Shown: piece after piece, positions 48,150 through 60,200 of the stretch | How the letters are laid out: every line of letters starts with the position of its first letter | Position numbering within the stretch: position 1 is the stretch's first letter | Source of the DNA: Chamaecrista fasciculata | Lineage: Eukaryota; Streptophyta; Magnoliopsida; Fabales; Fabaceae | Direction: 5' to 3' | Length of the DNA: 64,000 bases | NCBI GenBank assembly: GCA_003254925.1 | Contig: QANZ01035224.1 | Location: 26,160-90,159 of the forward strand | Position numbers and translations under genes: made by a program | Notes under the pieces: generated by a model | Told to the model about the DNA's origin: nothing | The model's input: the letters and a program-made list of their open reading frames with translations, nothing else | Database searches by the model: none

Positions 48150-50258
48150 ATGCTTAGGAAATTTGAGGAACCTCTAAATTCTTTAGATGCTGAGATTGAG
48201 AGAACTTGTAGAAGGTTAAGGAAAGAGACAAGGCTAAGGAAATTAGGTGAAACTAGTACTAGACCAGTAGATAGTGATTCTGACTCAAATTTAGAATTAA
48301 ACATGGAAGCCGGAAATAATAATAGGGAAGCTGGTAATGCTAACATGGCTTTAGAGCAAGTTCAGGCTGGAGGTAATAATGAGGTCCAACAACCTGTGCA
48401 TAGGAAATCAATTAAGACAGTTAATCAGGAAGAGTCTGATGAAACTATGGATAGATTACAAAATTCTTTTCCTAACTTTACTTTTGATTTTGAAATTAAA
48501 GGTCTAGTGTTGAATAATCTTCCTAAATTTTATGGTTTAAATGGTGAAGACCCATACTCACATTTGACTACTTTGCAAATGCATTGCAGGACTATGAAGC
48601 CACGGGCTATCTCCATAGAAGATTGCATGTGGAAGGTCTTCCATCTCACTTTGGAGGGCAAGGCTCGGGTTTGGTACTCACATCTTCCTAGATTTGTTGA
48701 TGATCCCTATGGTTCATGGAAGAATCTCTGCCGGGCTTTCCTAGATCATTACTTTCCAACTACCAAGTTAGCAACAACCAAGAAAGAGATAGCTACCGCC
48801 AGACAGGACATCACTGAAAACTTCTATGATTTTTGGAGCAGATTCCAAAATATGCTCCACCAATGCCCAAATCATCAATATTCCATGAGGAGTTTGGTGG
48901 AGTACTTTGTCCACGGGCTATCTCAAGAAGACGCAAAAATGATGCGGTCCGCTGCCAACGGAAGCATATTCAACAAAAGTGATGAGGAAGCGTGGGAACT
49001 GATAAGAACAATTGCCTTGGACAACCAGCATGATAGTGAGAGGGATGAACTACCTGTGAAGGTGGTAGGAACTGCTGATCCTGACCCGCTTTTGGAGAAG
49101 ATAGTGTGACATTTGGATAAGTTAACATCTAAGGTTGACAAAATTTCTTCATTCCAACAACATCCACAACAAATTCCTCGGGCTCCACAAACCTCTTATT
49201 TCCCTCAAGTTTCCTTTCCTCAACAAGCTGCTTTCGTTTCCCAAGCTCCTCAAAGTTTAGCCATGGTTGCTCCATCTTGTCAAGTTTGCAACTCATGCAT
49301 GCACATTACATAGAATTGTCCCCATCAATGTGAAGAAGTCTCGGCTATGTTCCAACAAAGGCCGGGACAATTTCAAAGAAGAGATCAATTTGCCCCATCA
49401 TTCAATCAAGGCTATAGTTGGGAGGGAGGCAATCAAGGAAGAGCTCCTATTTCACAAAATTTTCATCAAGGAGGAGCCTCTTCATCTCAGAATTTTCATC
49501 AAAAGGCTCCCACCACAGCTCTTGTTCCTATAGACCAAGGCTCTAGCTCTTCTACAAGGGACAATGAAATACAAGCAATGTTCAAGTCCATCCAAGAGAT
49601 AAATATGGCTTTATCTAAGAATGTTTCCTCGGGTTTTGGTGAGATAAGAGGAGAGATGGGGAATATGAACAATAATATAAACTCCCTTTACAAGGAAGTG
49701 GAGTTGATGAAGACCAAGCATGAAAATTTGAATGAATTTGTCACCAAGATCTCTAACTCTATGAATGATCGTCAGGCTCAATCGGGTGGAGGGAAGCCAT
49801 CAAACACTGTGATCAACCCAAAAGCAGTGAATGCAATTCAATTGAGAGGTGGAAAGGAACTTCCCAATCCACAACCGAAGAAGGTTGATCAAGAGGTCAA
49901 TGAAGCAGCAACCAAGCTTGAGAAAGAGCAATCTTCAAGCCAAAAACAAAAGGCAGCTCAAGAGTCATCGCCATCTCAACATCTTGAGAAGGAAGAAGAG
50001 AAGGGAAAAAGGCACGATCGTGGAACCTCAGAGCATAAAGGTAAGGAGGTATGCATTCGAGACCTTCCTTTTCCTGGTTCCTATTTGAAAATTATGTGGC
50101 AACATGATGATAATCAAGAAAAGGAAATGTTAGATTTGTTTGGTAAACTTGAGGTAAATATTCCTTTGCTTGAGTTAATTAAAAAGGTTCCTAAATATGC
50201 TAAATTTTTTAAAGACCTTCTAAAAGAAAATTTGAACCTAACAAAAGAGTGCAAGTGA
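48150..50258 (+). pseudogene. Athila-like gag (family 2), two nonsense codons
   Basis: One frame runs from the ATG at 48150 with a TGA at 49107-49109 and a TAG at 49311-49313. The gag core is clear (CMWKVFHLTLEGKARVWYSH, WKNLCRAFLDHYFP). The second stop falls inside the CCHC knuckle (CQVCNSCMHIT-stop-NC). Gln-rich spacers and a Lys/Glu-rich segment precede the final motif, LEVNIPLLELIKKVPKYAKF. It differs from the 24670 gag at most positions outside the core, so this is a different family of the same lineage. Confidence 0.85.
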
Positions 50259-50278
50259 GCTCAAATGTGTCAGCTTTG

Positions 50279-51178
50279 TTTAAGCCTTAGTTGCCTATAA
50301 AATGCCAAGACCCTGGATCTTTTACAATTCCTTGTACAATAAGAAGAGTCACTATCAACAGTGCATTATTAGATCTAGGGGCCGCTATAAATGTCATGCC
50401 TAAGTCTATTCATGATGCTTTAGGAATCAAGGCTCTTAAGGAGACCCCCATGATGTTAACTCTTGCGGATAAGACAGCTAGGCGACCTTTAGTCATTATA
50501 GAAGATGTTTTGGTTAAGGTTAAGGATTTGGTATTCCCTGTTGATTTTTATGTTCTTGATATGGCTCAAGGGATATTGGTTGATTCCTCCTTAATCCTTG
50601 GTAGACCCTTCTTAAGGACTGCTAACACTATGATTAGCATGAAAGAAGGTACCATAACAATGGAGGTAGGGGATCAGAAAATTAACTTTAACATGTATGA
50701 AACAATGCAACATCCTTTTGAAGATTATTCTTTATTAGGTGTTAATGCTGTACATTATGTTATTAACAAAGTTGAACATGACTTGTTTGTGCATGATGAG
50801 ATTGGAGTGCATGATTTTGATTGTTTAAACTCTGATGAGTATGTTTCTTTACCTCCATCTCCTTGTTCTTGTGATGCTGAAGGACTATTTGCTGAATGTT
50901 CTAACATTGATGAATGGCTTGCTGTTCCTCCTGATTTTGATTCTGAGTCTTTTGAGCCTATTGTAGATGATATTTTGACTAGTACTGTGGATAGTGTTTT
51001 TGATAGTATAAATTCTGATTTTCCTATCTCTTCTAGTCATTATGATTATTCATGTGTCAATGACTTGACAAGTCTTGACTGTTCATCAGTTAATTGTACT
51101 GGTCAGTTTTTATCACTTGAATACCCACAGAGTGACTCTCCTCAGAATGCTATTCTCTTATTTATTGCATGCTACTAA
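50279..51178 (+). pseudogene. Athila-like aspartic protease and acidic tail
   Basis: In a different frame from gag, so a frameshift lies between 50258 and 50291. DPGSFTIPC, catalytic LDLGAAINVMP, LVFPVDFYVLD and ILGRPFLRTA are all intact. About 170 mostly acidic/Ser residues follow, including CDAEGLFAECSNIDEWLAVP, which parallels the sequence after the protease in the 27206-27820 ORF. A basic frame at 51075-51440 overlaps the end. No RT or integrase. Confidence 0.8.
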
Positions 51179-51440
51179 TAATTGTTCGGGGAAGAGGTGT
51201 TTGTCTTCTGATTTTGCAGGAAAGAAGGGCAAAGACCAATCGAAAAGGGGAGTTATTTTGATTAAAAAGAAGTGCAAGCGAATTTGTTTCTTCTCAAAGT
51301 ACCGAAAAAATAAAATCGAACATTGGAATGATGGTGTTTGTAGAAAGAAGGAGCGAAGTTGTAACAAACCTTCCGAATTCACAAGCCATCCGAAAGTGCA
51401 ATTGAACGCTAAATTCACTATAAGTGTTGGTTCGTCATGA

Positions 51441-52803
51441 GGTTCTATGATGCAAAATTCTGGAGAGCTTGGGAAGTGCTTAGTTGCGTCTCCATCTACG
51501 CTTGGAGCCGAGGAGACCCTAGCACGGTACCACAATGAGAATTTCCAACCCCCATAAGCTCAAGTTGTATCTTTTCCTTCCTCACATTTTGTTTTTATTG
51601 GGATATTTTGGAATATATCAATGTTCAAGTGTGGGGGAGATGAGTAGTTTAAGGGTTGTTTGAGTTTTTATTTGTGTTGTTTTGTGTCCATTTTTTTTGT
51701 CTTGTGTCGTTTGTGTCCATTTAGTGGTGTCTTAGTTCCGAAGTGGAGAAGCTCCATATCTATTATTTTGAGCTACAAATGCTTGAGTTTCAGCTAGTTT
51801 GTAAGTAAGATGTTGAGTTACCTGAGTTTCTATTGTTTTTGTTTTAAAATTATGAAGAAATTTCCAGCAACTTCAGCCAGTTCTTGGCCAGTTTGTGCTA
51901 ACTGGCGAAAAAACTGCAAAAAAAAATATAATAAATAAAAAATCAAAAAATAAAAAATAAAAAATAAAAAAACTCACTACTGCTTGAGTCGTCTAGTTTC
52001 TTTTGTTTTGTTTGTTTTTTGTGTTTGCGTCTTAGTTTTAGGTTGTCGTTTTTGTGGCCTTAGTGGTCGTTTTTCTTTCGTTTTGTGTCGTTTTAAACTC
52101 AGGGATACTCTATATTTGATCTGACTTTCTAGCTTAACTCTTTTGCTGATCTCGTTTCTCCTGTGGGTTGATTATTTTATGTAGCTACTCTTTACTCTGC
52201 CTCCCTTTTTGTCTGATATTGTAGTTATTCTCGCATTGAGGACACTGCTTGATTTAAAGTGTGGGAGAGTGTAAGTTTGTTCTGATTCTTAGCTGTTATC
52301 GTCTGACTGTGTTATTTTGTTGAGAATTTTTGCAACTTCCAGGTATCTTTGAGGCTTTTGAGCATTTTCAGCAAGTTCTTTTGATGATTGTATATCTGTT
52401 TAGTGCTGATTATGTTTCTTTGAGCTGGATTCATGTTCTGATTAGTTATTGAGATGTTGGAATTCTGCTTGCCATTTGTAATTGTGTTTCAAAGTTTTGA
52501 AGGAGTTTTCTGACCTTCATTCCTATATTTTGGCATTCAGTTTTCCATTGTTGTCCAGCTTGATTTCTTTTTTATATCATTTGACCCCACTTTTCATTTT
52601 TCGCTGCTCCTAGGTGAATTTACCAAGTTGGGAAAGTGTCAATTATGTTTTGGAATTAATTGGCTCTATTTTTACTCACATATGTGTGCAGGATACCCTT
52701 GCTTACTTATGATTGTACGTTGAGCATTTGGTTGGTCTCAGTTATGTTTGGGTACCTTTGGATTTTTCTAAGGATCAATTGAGTGATGACATGCTTGATT
52801 TTT
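51441..52803 (+). other. 3' non-coding region of family-2 Athila-like element
   Basis: Contains AAGTGTGGGGGAGATGAG near 51629 and a weaker AAAGTGTGGGAGAG near 52256. The end (52705-52800) matches 41829-41920. No ORF. Confidence 0.7.
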
Positions 52804-52955
52804 AAAGAACATTCTCCGTTCCTTTTACCCAATAAGTAGAAATTTAACACTATTTTCTTTTAACTACTAGAAGTTCCTCGAGAGATCGACTCGGATTGCA
52901 CCATTATAGTGCATTTAATTTTGATATTTTGAACACTTAACAACGGACGCGGTCA
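52804..52955 (+). repeat. 3' LTR end fragment
   Basis: Matches the last ~145 bases of the 46287-47586 LTR, ending CGGTCA directly against copia coding sequence. Confidence 0.8.
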
Positions 52956-55513
52956 GGTGTATTTGTTATTGTATGTTGATGACATGCTTATTTTTGCGAA
53001 GAACATGTCGGCAATCAACAAGTTGAAGAAGCAGCTGGGCGAGTAGTTTGATATGAAGGATCTTGGAGAGGCAAGGAAAATACTTGGGATGAAAATAACA
53101 CGAGACAGATGTGTTGGGAAGACTTTGCTTTCACAACGGTCATATATGAAAAAGGTGTTACACAGGTTTAACATGGCGACCGCCAAGCCTGTCTCCATCT
53201 CGTTTGCCTCCCATTTTAGTCTATCGGGAAACCTCTCACTGAAGTCAGCTGAGGAGCAGATGTCAAAGGTTCCATACTCAAATGCTGTGGGCAGTGTTAT
53301 GTATTTCATGGTTTGCACCCTCCCAGATATTTCACATGCAGTCAGTGTGGTAAGCAGGTTTATGGCGAACCCAGGGCAAGAGCATTGGCGAGCAGTGAAA
53401 TGGCTGTTGAGGTATTTGAAGGGTATTGCGGATGTTGGTCTGACAGTTAATAAAGCCAGCTTAGGGCAATCGCCCAAATGGGGGTAAAATAGTTGGCTAT
53501 GTGGAGTCAGACTACGCCAGGGATCTTGATAGGAGACGATCTCTGACAGAGTGTGTCTTTACACTTTGTGGAAGTTGTATTAGCTGGAAGGCCACCTGGT
53601 AATATGTTTTTGCATTGTCAACTACGGAGGCAGAGTACATGGCGATTACAGAGGATGTGAAGGAGGCGATATAGCTATAGGGTTTCGTAGGTGATCAGCC
53701 CAAAAGTGAACAAGTTATTTGGCCTTCTTTTGATATTTTGTAACTAATAATATATTATAATTAGACCAATTAATATGCTAAGGGTTGCACCAAGGTGTGG
53801 CGAAATAAAGTGGATAAAATAGGTTAATTAGTGTTTATTTATTGTACTTTACAAATAGGTGCTACTTAATGGTTTATTTAGTGTTTCAGATATCCAAATA
53901 AGGCCAAACCAAGAGGGAAATATCAGAATATTCGAGAAGATCACGTCGAGCACAAGATATTCTTGTGTCATTGGATGAGCCGCCGGCGCAAGGGAGGTAA
54001 ATCCCGCGACGCAAGTATCTGAGAGGAATATGACGTCAGCAAATATCTTCAGCGCAATATTACGTTGAGCCGTCACTTGGCCAACGGCCCAAGTGGGAAA
54101 TCTCGCGGCGCACGATATTCCAAAGCTTTAATATATAATTTGGACGGCTTAGATTCAAGATATGAAGATATAATCGAAATATCGCAGATATTTCAGTGCG
54201 CTTCTGTGTTGGGCCGCCGGCGCAAGCGCAAATGTTTTCCTTGACTTGCGGGCCAAGCACACTACTTAGTACTATAAATAGAGAGTGTCACTTCAGTCTC
54301 AAAGCGCTCAATCAGATTAGAAGAATCATTAGTATAATTTAGAATAGCTCTCTGCCTAGAGCATGAGTAACTAAATAGGTAGATACTTGAGGAATGCCTC
54401 AAGGATGTGACTTGAGTTCACTATGTTTCATTCTAGAGTTCAGATGTTGATGTCGCATTTATGAGGTATGATCAACTCCTTCATAGGTAATTGTTGAAGT
54501 TGTTTATGCGTTAGATTTATAGATCAGTACTTTATTAGGGATAATTGTTGGTATTCCTAGACTCTATCTCTTTTACGATTAATAAAGGTTGCTCTTTGAA
54601 CATGTTATTTACATGGTTGGTTTACTAAAGAGTGTTCTATATAACTTATGAAATATAACTAGGATTATTATACAATTGTTTATACTTGTTTATTGTTCCG
54701 ATGTGGCAATAATATTAATATAGATTGGCCTGAAGAGCTTTGACAAAGTGCTCATAACCAATTATTGGTTGAGTGATCTATCCTAATCCTATATTTCTCA
54801 CCATTGCTTGATTGATTGTGTTTAAGTCTAAATACATCATTTAACTTGGTTAAGTAAATGCACATTTATTATCTATTCTCTATGATGAACGAACTATGAT
54901 AGTCTGTCTCTAGGGTGTTCTCTCAAGTATTGTTTTGACTCATTATTCTTATTAAATCGTGACAACCCTAAATCCTCAAATTACAAACCCCTTCATCACA
55001 ATTCTCTTAGTCTCATCACATCGAGTTCCGCGAGAGATTCGACCTTGGGTTAGCATCTATACTATATTTTAATAAATATAGTTATACTTGTGAGACTCGA
55101 GTATAATTAAACTAGGTTCGCCTGGACACCTTACGATGGGTGTCCGGTCAATAGGCGATCTTGGTTTGGCTCAGGATAGTACATCATTGTACTGTGATAG
55201 TCAGAGTGACATTCACCTTACAACGAACCAGATGTACCATGAGCGGATAAAACATATCGACGTCAGACACCACTTTGTTTGAGACATCATATCACAGGGA
55301 GTTGTTAATGTGAAAAAGGTATCTACACATGAAAACCCAGCAAATATGATGACCAAGGTGATTCCAACAACCAAGTTCAGGCATTGTCAGGACTTGATTG
55401 GCGTGGGAAGCAGCAAGTGATACAGGGTGCTTAGGTGGGCTATCAGCCAAGCCAGGTGGGCGACAGCCAAGTCTGGTCGGCGAGTGGGCAAGGCAAGGCA
55501 AGGCAGACAACTA
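52956..55513 (+). pseudogene. Ty1/copia reverse transcriptase-RNase H, split by solo LTR
   Basis: The coding text starts within the RT (LLYVDDMLIFA, the copia YVDD motif, near 52970), then FDMKDLGEARKILGMKI, NAVGSVMYFMVCTLPDISHAV and WLLRYLKGIADVGL. A TAG at 53045-53047 and frameshifts after 53480 disable it. RNase H text (SWKATW, TTEAEYMAI) reaches 53691 and resumes at 55151 (LGLAQDS, YCDSQSDIHL, KHIDVRHHFV). The upstream RT, integrase and gag are missing, cut by the Athila-like complex at 52955. Confidence 0.88.
53692..55150 (+). repeat. Solo Athila-like LTR inside copia RNase H
   Basis: 1459 bp, TGATCAGCCC ... CCGGTCA, collinear with the 21661-23115 LTR. The flanks GTAGG and ATAGG are a target duplication with one mismatch. 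The copia RNase H reading continues across it. Confidence 0.88.
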
Positions 55514-55964
55514 TGTTGAGGAGAGAATTCAAGTTTAGGGGAAGATTTGTAAAAGATTGTAATCTTCTTTGATTAAGATTTAAGAAATCTTGTGTAATCT
55601 TTTAGGTGACTTGTAATTCAGTTAATTACCATATATTGGGGATTAACATTCTTAGTGATTTAGAAATTAAGTACTTGGGTCTATCGGGTTTAGGTTAAGT
55701 AATCCTTATGGAGCAAGGGTTTTAGATGCTTATAAATATATTAGTAGTTAGCTGAGGAGAAAAAGCTTTTGAGAGGTTATTCATTCATCAGTCATTGTAT
55801 TCCCTAATTCTACATAGTGAAGTTCCTTGTTCTTGGGTGGATGTAGGCTACACCAGCCAAACTATGTTAATTACTTGTGTTCATCTCTTCTTCTTTATAT
55901 TCTGCGTTTCTCTTTACTTTGTTTTATCTTTGAACAGTTGTTGGGAGATCTCTGAATCCTAACA
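55514..55964 (+). repeat. Copia 3' LTR
   Basis: 451 bp from TGTTGAGGAG to CCTAACA, following the RNase H end. A GGCAAGGCAAGGCAGACAAC purine-rich tract lies just upstream, and the LTR contains a TATAAATATATTAG box near 55730. No matching 5' LTR is in the window. Confidence 0.75.
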
Positions 55965-56470
55965 AACTGTTAAATATTTTGATAGTACGACATTCATATT
56001 TATGATATTTTTTATTTTGGTATTTAAAGAAAAAATGATGAAAATATGATTAATATTAAGAAAAACTCATTTATTTTAGGATTTCTCTATATTTAGATCC
56101 AAGTATATGGGAGATTTAACTATTGGTAAAGTTTGAGGATGAAGATTGATTTTGATAGTCACTCATACAAAAACATTTCCTTTATCTGATCTTAATTTTG
56201 TTCAACCGCAACCATTCTTGCATTAACTAGTTGTTTCAGCTCCTCTATGAAAACATAACACTGATCAAGGGATAAGAATTAACAGCAAACCAAGCGAAAT
56301 TCAGAGGATCTGAACTGTAAAAAAAAAACTGATCAACTTATGAATTGATGATTAAGATGAGAGAAATTTGCAAGCATAATTATTCTACCCTATATAATAT
56401 TCAGCAATAATTATCATATAGAAATTGCTCATTTAGTATAATATTACTATATCAGTGCAAGGTCCATTAT
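55965..56470 (-). pseudogene. Decayed copy of MYB intron 4
   Basis: Text from 'attttgatagtacgacattcatatttatg' to 'gcaagcataattattctaccctatataatattcagcaa' follows the last intron of the MYB gene (57910-58655) block by block. The copy lacks the 145-bp palindrome found in that intron. The exon that should follow is not recognisable. It begins exactly at the copia LTR end, so a neighbouring MYB copy was cut there. Confidence 0.65.
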
Positions 56471-57256
56471 TATATAGTTGATTAACAATCGAGTCCGCGG
56501 TAAAATAATAATGTGGTTGCAACTTGCAACTGAATCTTGATTCTTGATAGCTTAAGAGAAAATTAAAGTTTGAGGGTTACCATATTCATCAACTAGATCA
56601 TTTTACCCATGCTTTTCCAAGTGTGAAAATTGAAATCATTCCAGATTTTGACTTACACTTAAACTTTTGCGTTAATAACAATAAAACTAGGTGACAACTT
56701 TATTTTAAAGCTAAGTGATACCAAAATGATTCTAATAGTTAAGGGCCTGAATCTCATTATCTCCATTAATATTGACTTTAATAACAATAAAACTTGCTGT
56801 TTGTTTAGGCCTCAAAATATTCTACTTCATTAAACCTTTTATTTTATATATTTGTACTGAGTAAACGAATAATTATTGTATATTGGTATTTAAATATCAT
56901 TTATTTTTTGGTCCCTTACATATATATTATGAAAAACTATTAAATTTTTTCGGTTACTGAATTTGAGAGAGGGACTAAATCATTGATGATTGTGATTTTT
57001 CAGAGACCAAGAGATATATTTCACTTATTGAGGAATGGGTCATTGAAGTTCTCTTTTTTAAATAATGTCACTTTTTCACAAAATGAAAACTAATGGTTAT
57101 TAATAGTAACGGTTCACAAAATTGTCATTATTATTCTAAAAACACGCCCCAGAAACTCATCAGCTAAAATTTCATTGATAACATCAATTATTATGGGAAC
57201 AATACATATTGATTTAGAGCACACATTATTCAAGAAAGCTAATTCATCGTTCTTTT
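56471..57256. other. MYB 3' flank, no gene seen
   Basis: AT-rich, with possible polyadenylation signals on the - strand. No ORF. Confidence 0.5.
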
Positions 57257-60200
57257 TTAATCAAACAAAGGAAACCCATCACTTGAGATCCACAAATCCA
57301 AATCCTCTTCTGAGAGTTGAAACTGATGATGATTGGTAGATGATGATGACCCATCCATGTTGTCTTCAACTTGTGGTATCATGGAGTTCATATCATTTCC
57401 AAATTGATCATTTTGGAAAATTTTGAAGAGAAAGTCATCAAGAAAGGCAGCATCATACTCTATTTGAAACAAATTGGGACTAATAAGTGGATCTGTGATT
57501 ACTGAATCTGTGTTATGATTAGATTCAGATGATCCCATAATATTATCCTCCAAAATTTCAGTGTTCCTAGCACAACTGATTTGTTTGAAATTTTCGTCTT
57601 TGATTTTGTGTTGATAGCTCTTAAGAGAAACAGATGATTCAGGATGTGTTTGCAGTTTCTTAGACAAATAAGCATGCCAATAATTCTTGATTTCACTGTC
57701 TGTTCTTCCCGGTAATTTTTTAGCTATAGAAGTCCACCTGTTAAAGCACATTTTAGTTTAAGATCATAATTCCAACCATTTAAATGCATAAAAAGAAGTC
57801 TATAAGCTATAATAAATATTTATTTTATATATAAGAATATAATTTTTTTTATTTTAACTATTGAGAAATGTAAAATTGTAAAGATAATATGTTAAATATT
57901 TATACATATTGAATCATTTTGATTGTACATCATATTTATAATTTATTTTTTATTTTGATATTTGTAAGAAAAATTAATGAATATAGAATTTATATCAATA
58001 AAAAATCATTTATTTTAAAATTTCTTTACATTGAGATCCAAGTATATGAGAATTGGACTATTCTTAGATTCTAAGAATGAAGAGTGATTTTAATATTCAT
58101 TCATATTCAGATTTAGGGATATGGATTATACACCTCATAATAATCATTATATATGTGTGTGTTTGTGTGTTTTTTTATCATGAGAGAAATTTTTTCAATT
58201 CTAGAATTTGTTTTCAAAAAATTGATTCTTTGAATTTTCTTTGTCTGCATTAAAGCATTGTATGACCATCCTTTATAAAAAAAGAAGTGAATCATTTGCA
58301 GTGTAAATGTAATACAATTTAGAGAGATAAAAGAAGAGTACAGTTAGAGAGAAAAAATATCAGTGAGAGACACAGTTTTCTCTCTAACTCTTCCTTTATC
58401 TCTCTAAACTATAGTACATTTGCATTGCAGATGATCTAAATCCCTAAAAAAAATATAGCATTGAAGGACAAAGAATAACAACAACGGACAAGGGAAAATG
58501 CAGAGAATCTTAACTGTAAAAAAAAATGATCAACTTATACATTGATGTAAGAGTCAAAATATTCGATTAATGCAAGCATAATTATTCTACCCTATATAAT
58601 ATTCAGCAAATGGTTATCATATAGATATTGCTAATCATTTAGTATAAATATTATTACCTGTTTCCATGAAGATGGTGAAGTTTTATAATCATTTCTTCTT
58701 CATCTTTTGTGATATTACCTCGCTTTATTCCAGGCTTCAAATAATGTAAATATCGATGTCTACAACTCTTTCCACATCTCTTTAAACCTAAAATTAATAA
58801 TTTGAATTAATGCATGTAGTCAAAATTTGTTTACATGTAATGAAGTGAGCACCTAATGATGAAGAGAAATAAAAGAAATTAGTGGACACCCAACTCACAT
58901 ATATTGCTTAAGAACACCCTTAGTAGACACCCAACTCATATATATATATAATGCAAAAACACTAATTTTATTTTCAAACTTTACATCAATTGTTAATTTT
59001 ATCTTCTATATTTTCTTGCAACAATTTTATCCCCAATATTTTACATTTTGGTCAATATTATCTTTTAATTAACTTCTTTCAATAAATTAACGACAGACTG
59101 CATCCTGTTTTTCAATCTGAGTTAGGATTTGAGTTTCTTTTTCTATCAATTTTATATTACATATTATTAGTCACGTAGATTCTGTCGTTAATATTTAACT
59201 AAATTAAGAGAAAATGATAAAATTGACCAAAATATAAAATTTTAGAAATGAAATTGATAATTGATGAAAAATTTGGAGATCAAAATTATACTTTTGCCTA
59301 TATATAAAGTAATGATGAAAAGGGAGATAGCACACTAAACCTGTCTTTTGGGCGATCTTTTCCCATTGGCCTTCTCCATGAAGAGTAACATGGTTAAACA
59401 AAATTTCATCCTCTTTTCTAGACCAAGCACCTTTAAATCCATGTCTACCCATGTTCTCATCGTCCTTCTTCTTTTGCTGTTCCTTTTTCTGTTCAACTTG
59501 TTCTATCTTAGAATTCAAAATATTGTCAATTATTTGTTCATTCTGTTCACTATTTTCAAGGAGAAATTTACCAAGAACATCCTCGTCACTATTCTCAGTG
59601 TGAATGTGTTGATTGTGTAATTTCTTGGACAAATAAATTTTCCAATAATTTTTAATTTCAATGTCTGTTCGTCCTGGAAGCCACTTAGCTATCTGAGCCC
59701 ACCTGCTCAAAGCACATTTTATCTTATCAGTTATCACAAAATCATCTATATACCCAAACCATAATAAGAAAAAAACTAATTATTATTAAATCGTAAATTG
59801 AATACTCAGTGATAAAACAGAAATATTTAACAATATTTTTCTTTGCTTTTATTGTTAATGACTTTTAGATACATCTAAATCATTGGTTTATAATTTAATG
59901 ATAATTACATACTATTTTATGTACATTTAAGTGTGTATGCGGGTATAAATGTATAAATATATTCTCCAATGGTAATAAATGACATATCTCTAAAAAAGAA
60001 AAAAAAAATACCTGTTGCCCAATTGTTGATGGAGTCTGATGATCAAGTCTTCTTCAATCTTAGAAATATCACCTCTTTTTATATCAGGTTTTAAATAATT
60101 CAAATATCGATATCTGCAGCTTTTACCACATCTCTTTAAACCTGAAAATATTATATCATCATCAAAATTACAGTCATGCCTAAACCAATACAAAAATAAA

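Larger units (their letters stand above)
41829..52955. mobile_element. Rearranged Athila-like complex (family 2)
   Basis: Parts in order: + tail 41829-41981, solo copia-type LTR 41982-43650, + tail 43651-44156, - strand LTR part 44157-44588, - strand purine motif and tail 44591-45534, - strand LTR part 45535-46286, + LTR 46287-47586, primer site, gag, protease, + 3' region, LTR end 52804-52955. So at least two copies in opposite orientation are fused. LTR text is recognised by 'gaagcctcaaggaagag', 'ttcgccagtt..actggcga' and TTGATCGTACCATATTCC. RT and integrase are absent. Confidence 0.65.

Noticed and set aside
57257..59452. Second half of the MYB gene as a separate gene starting at Met171
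   Set aside because: Possible, but the frame is open from module 1 through to module 2, with a matching splice phase and no room for a 5' UTR or promoter outside coding exon 3. Kept as the alternative, not as the primary call.
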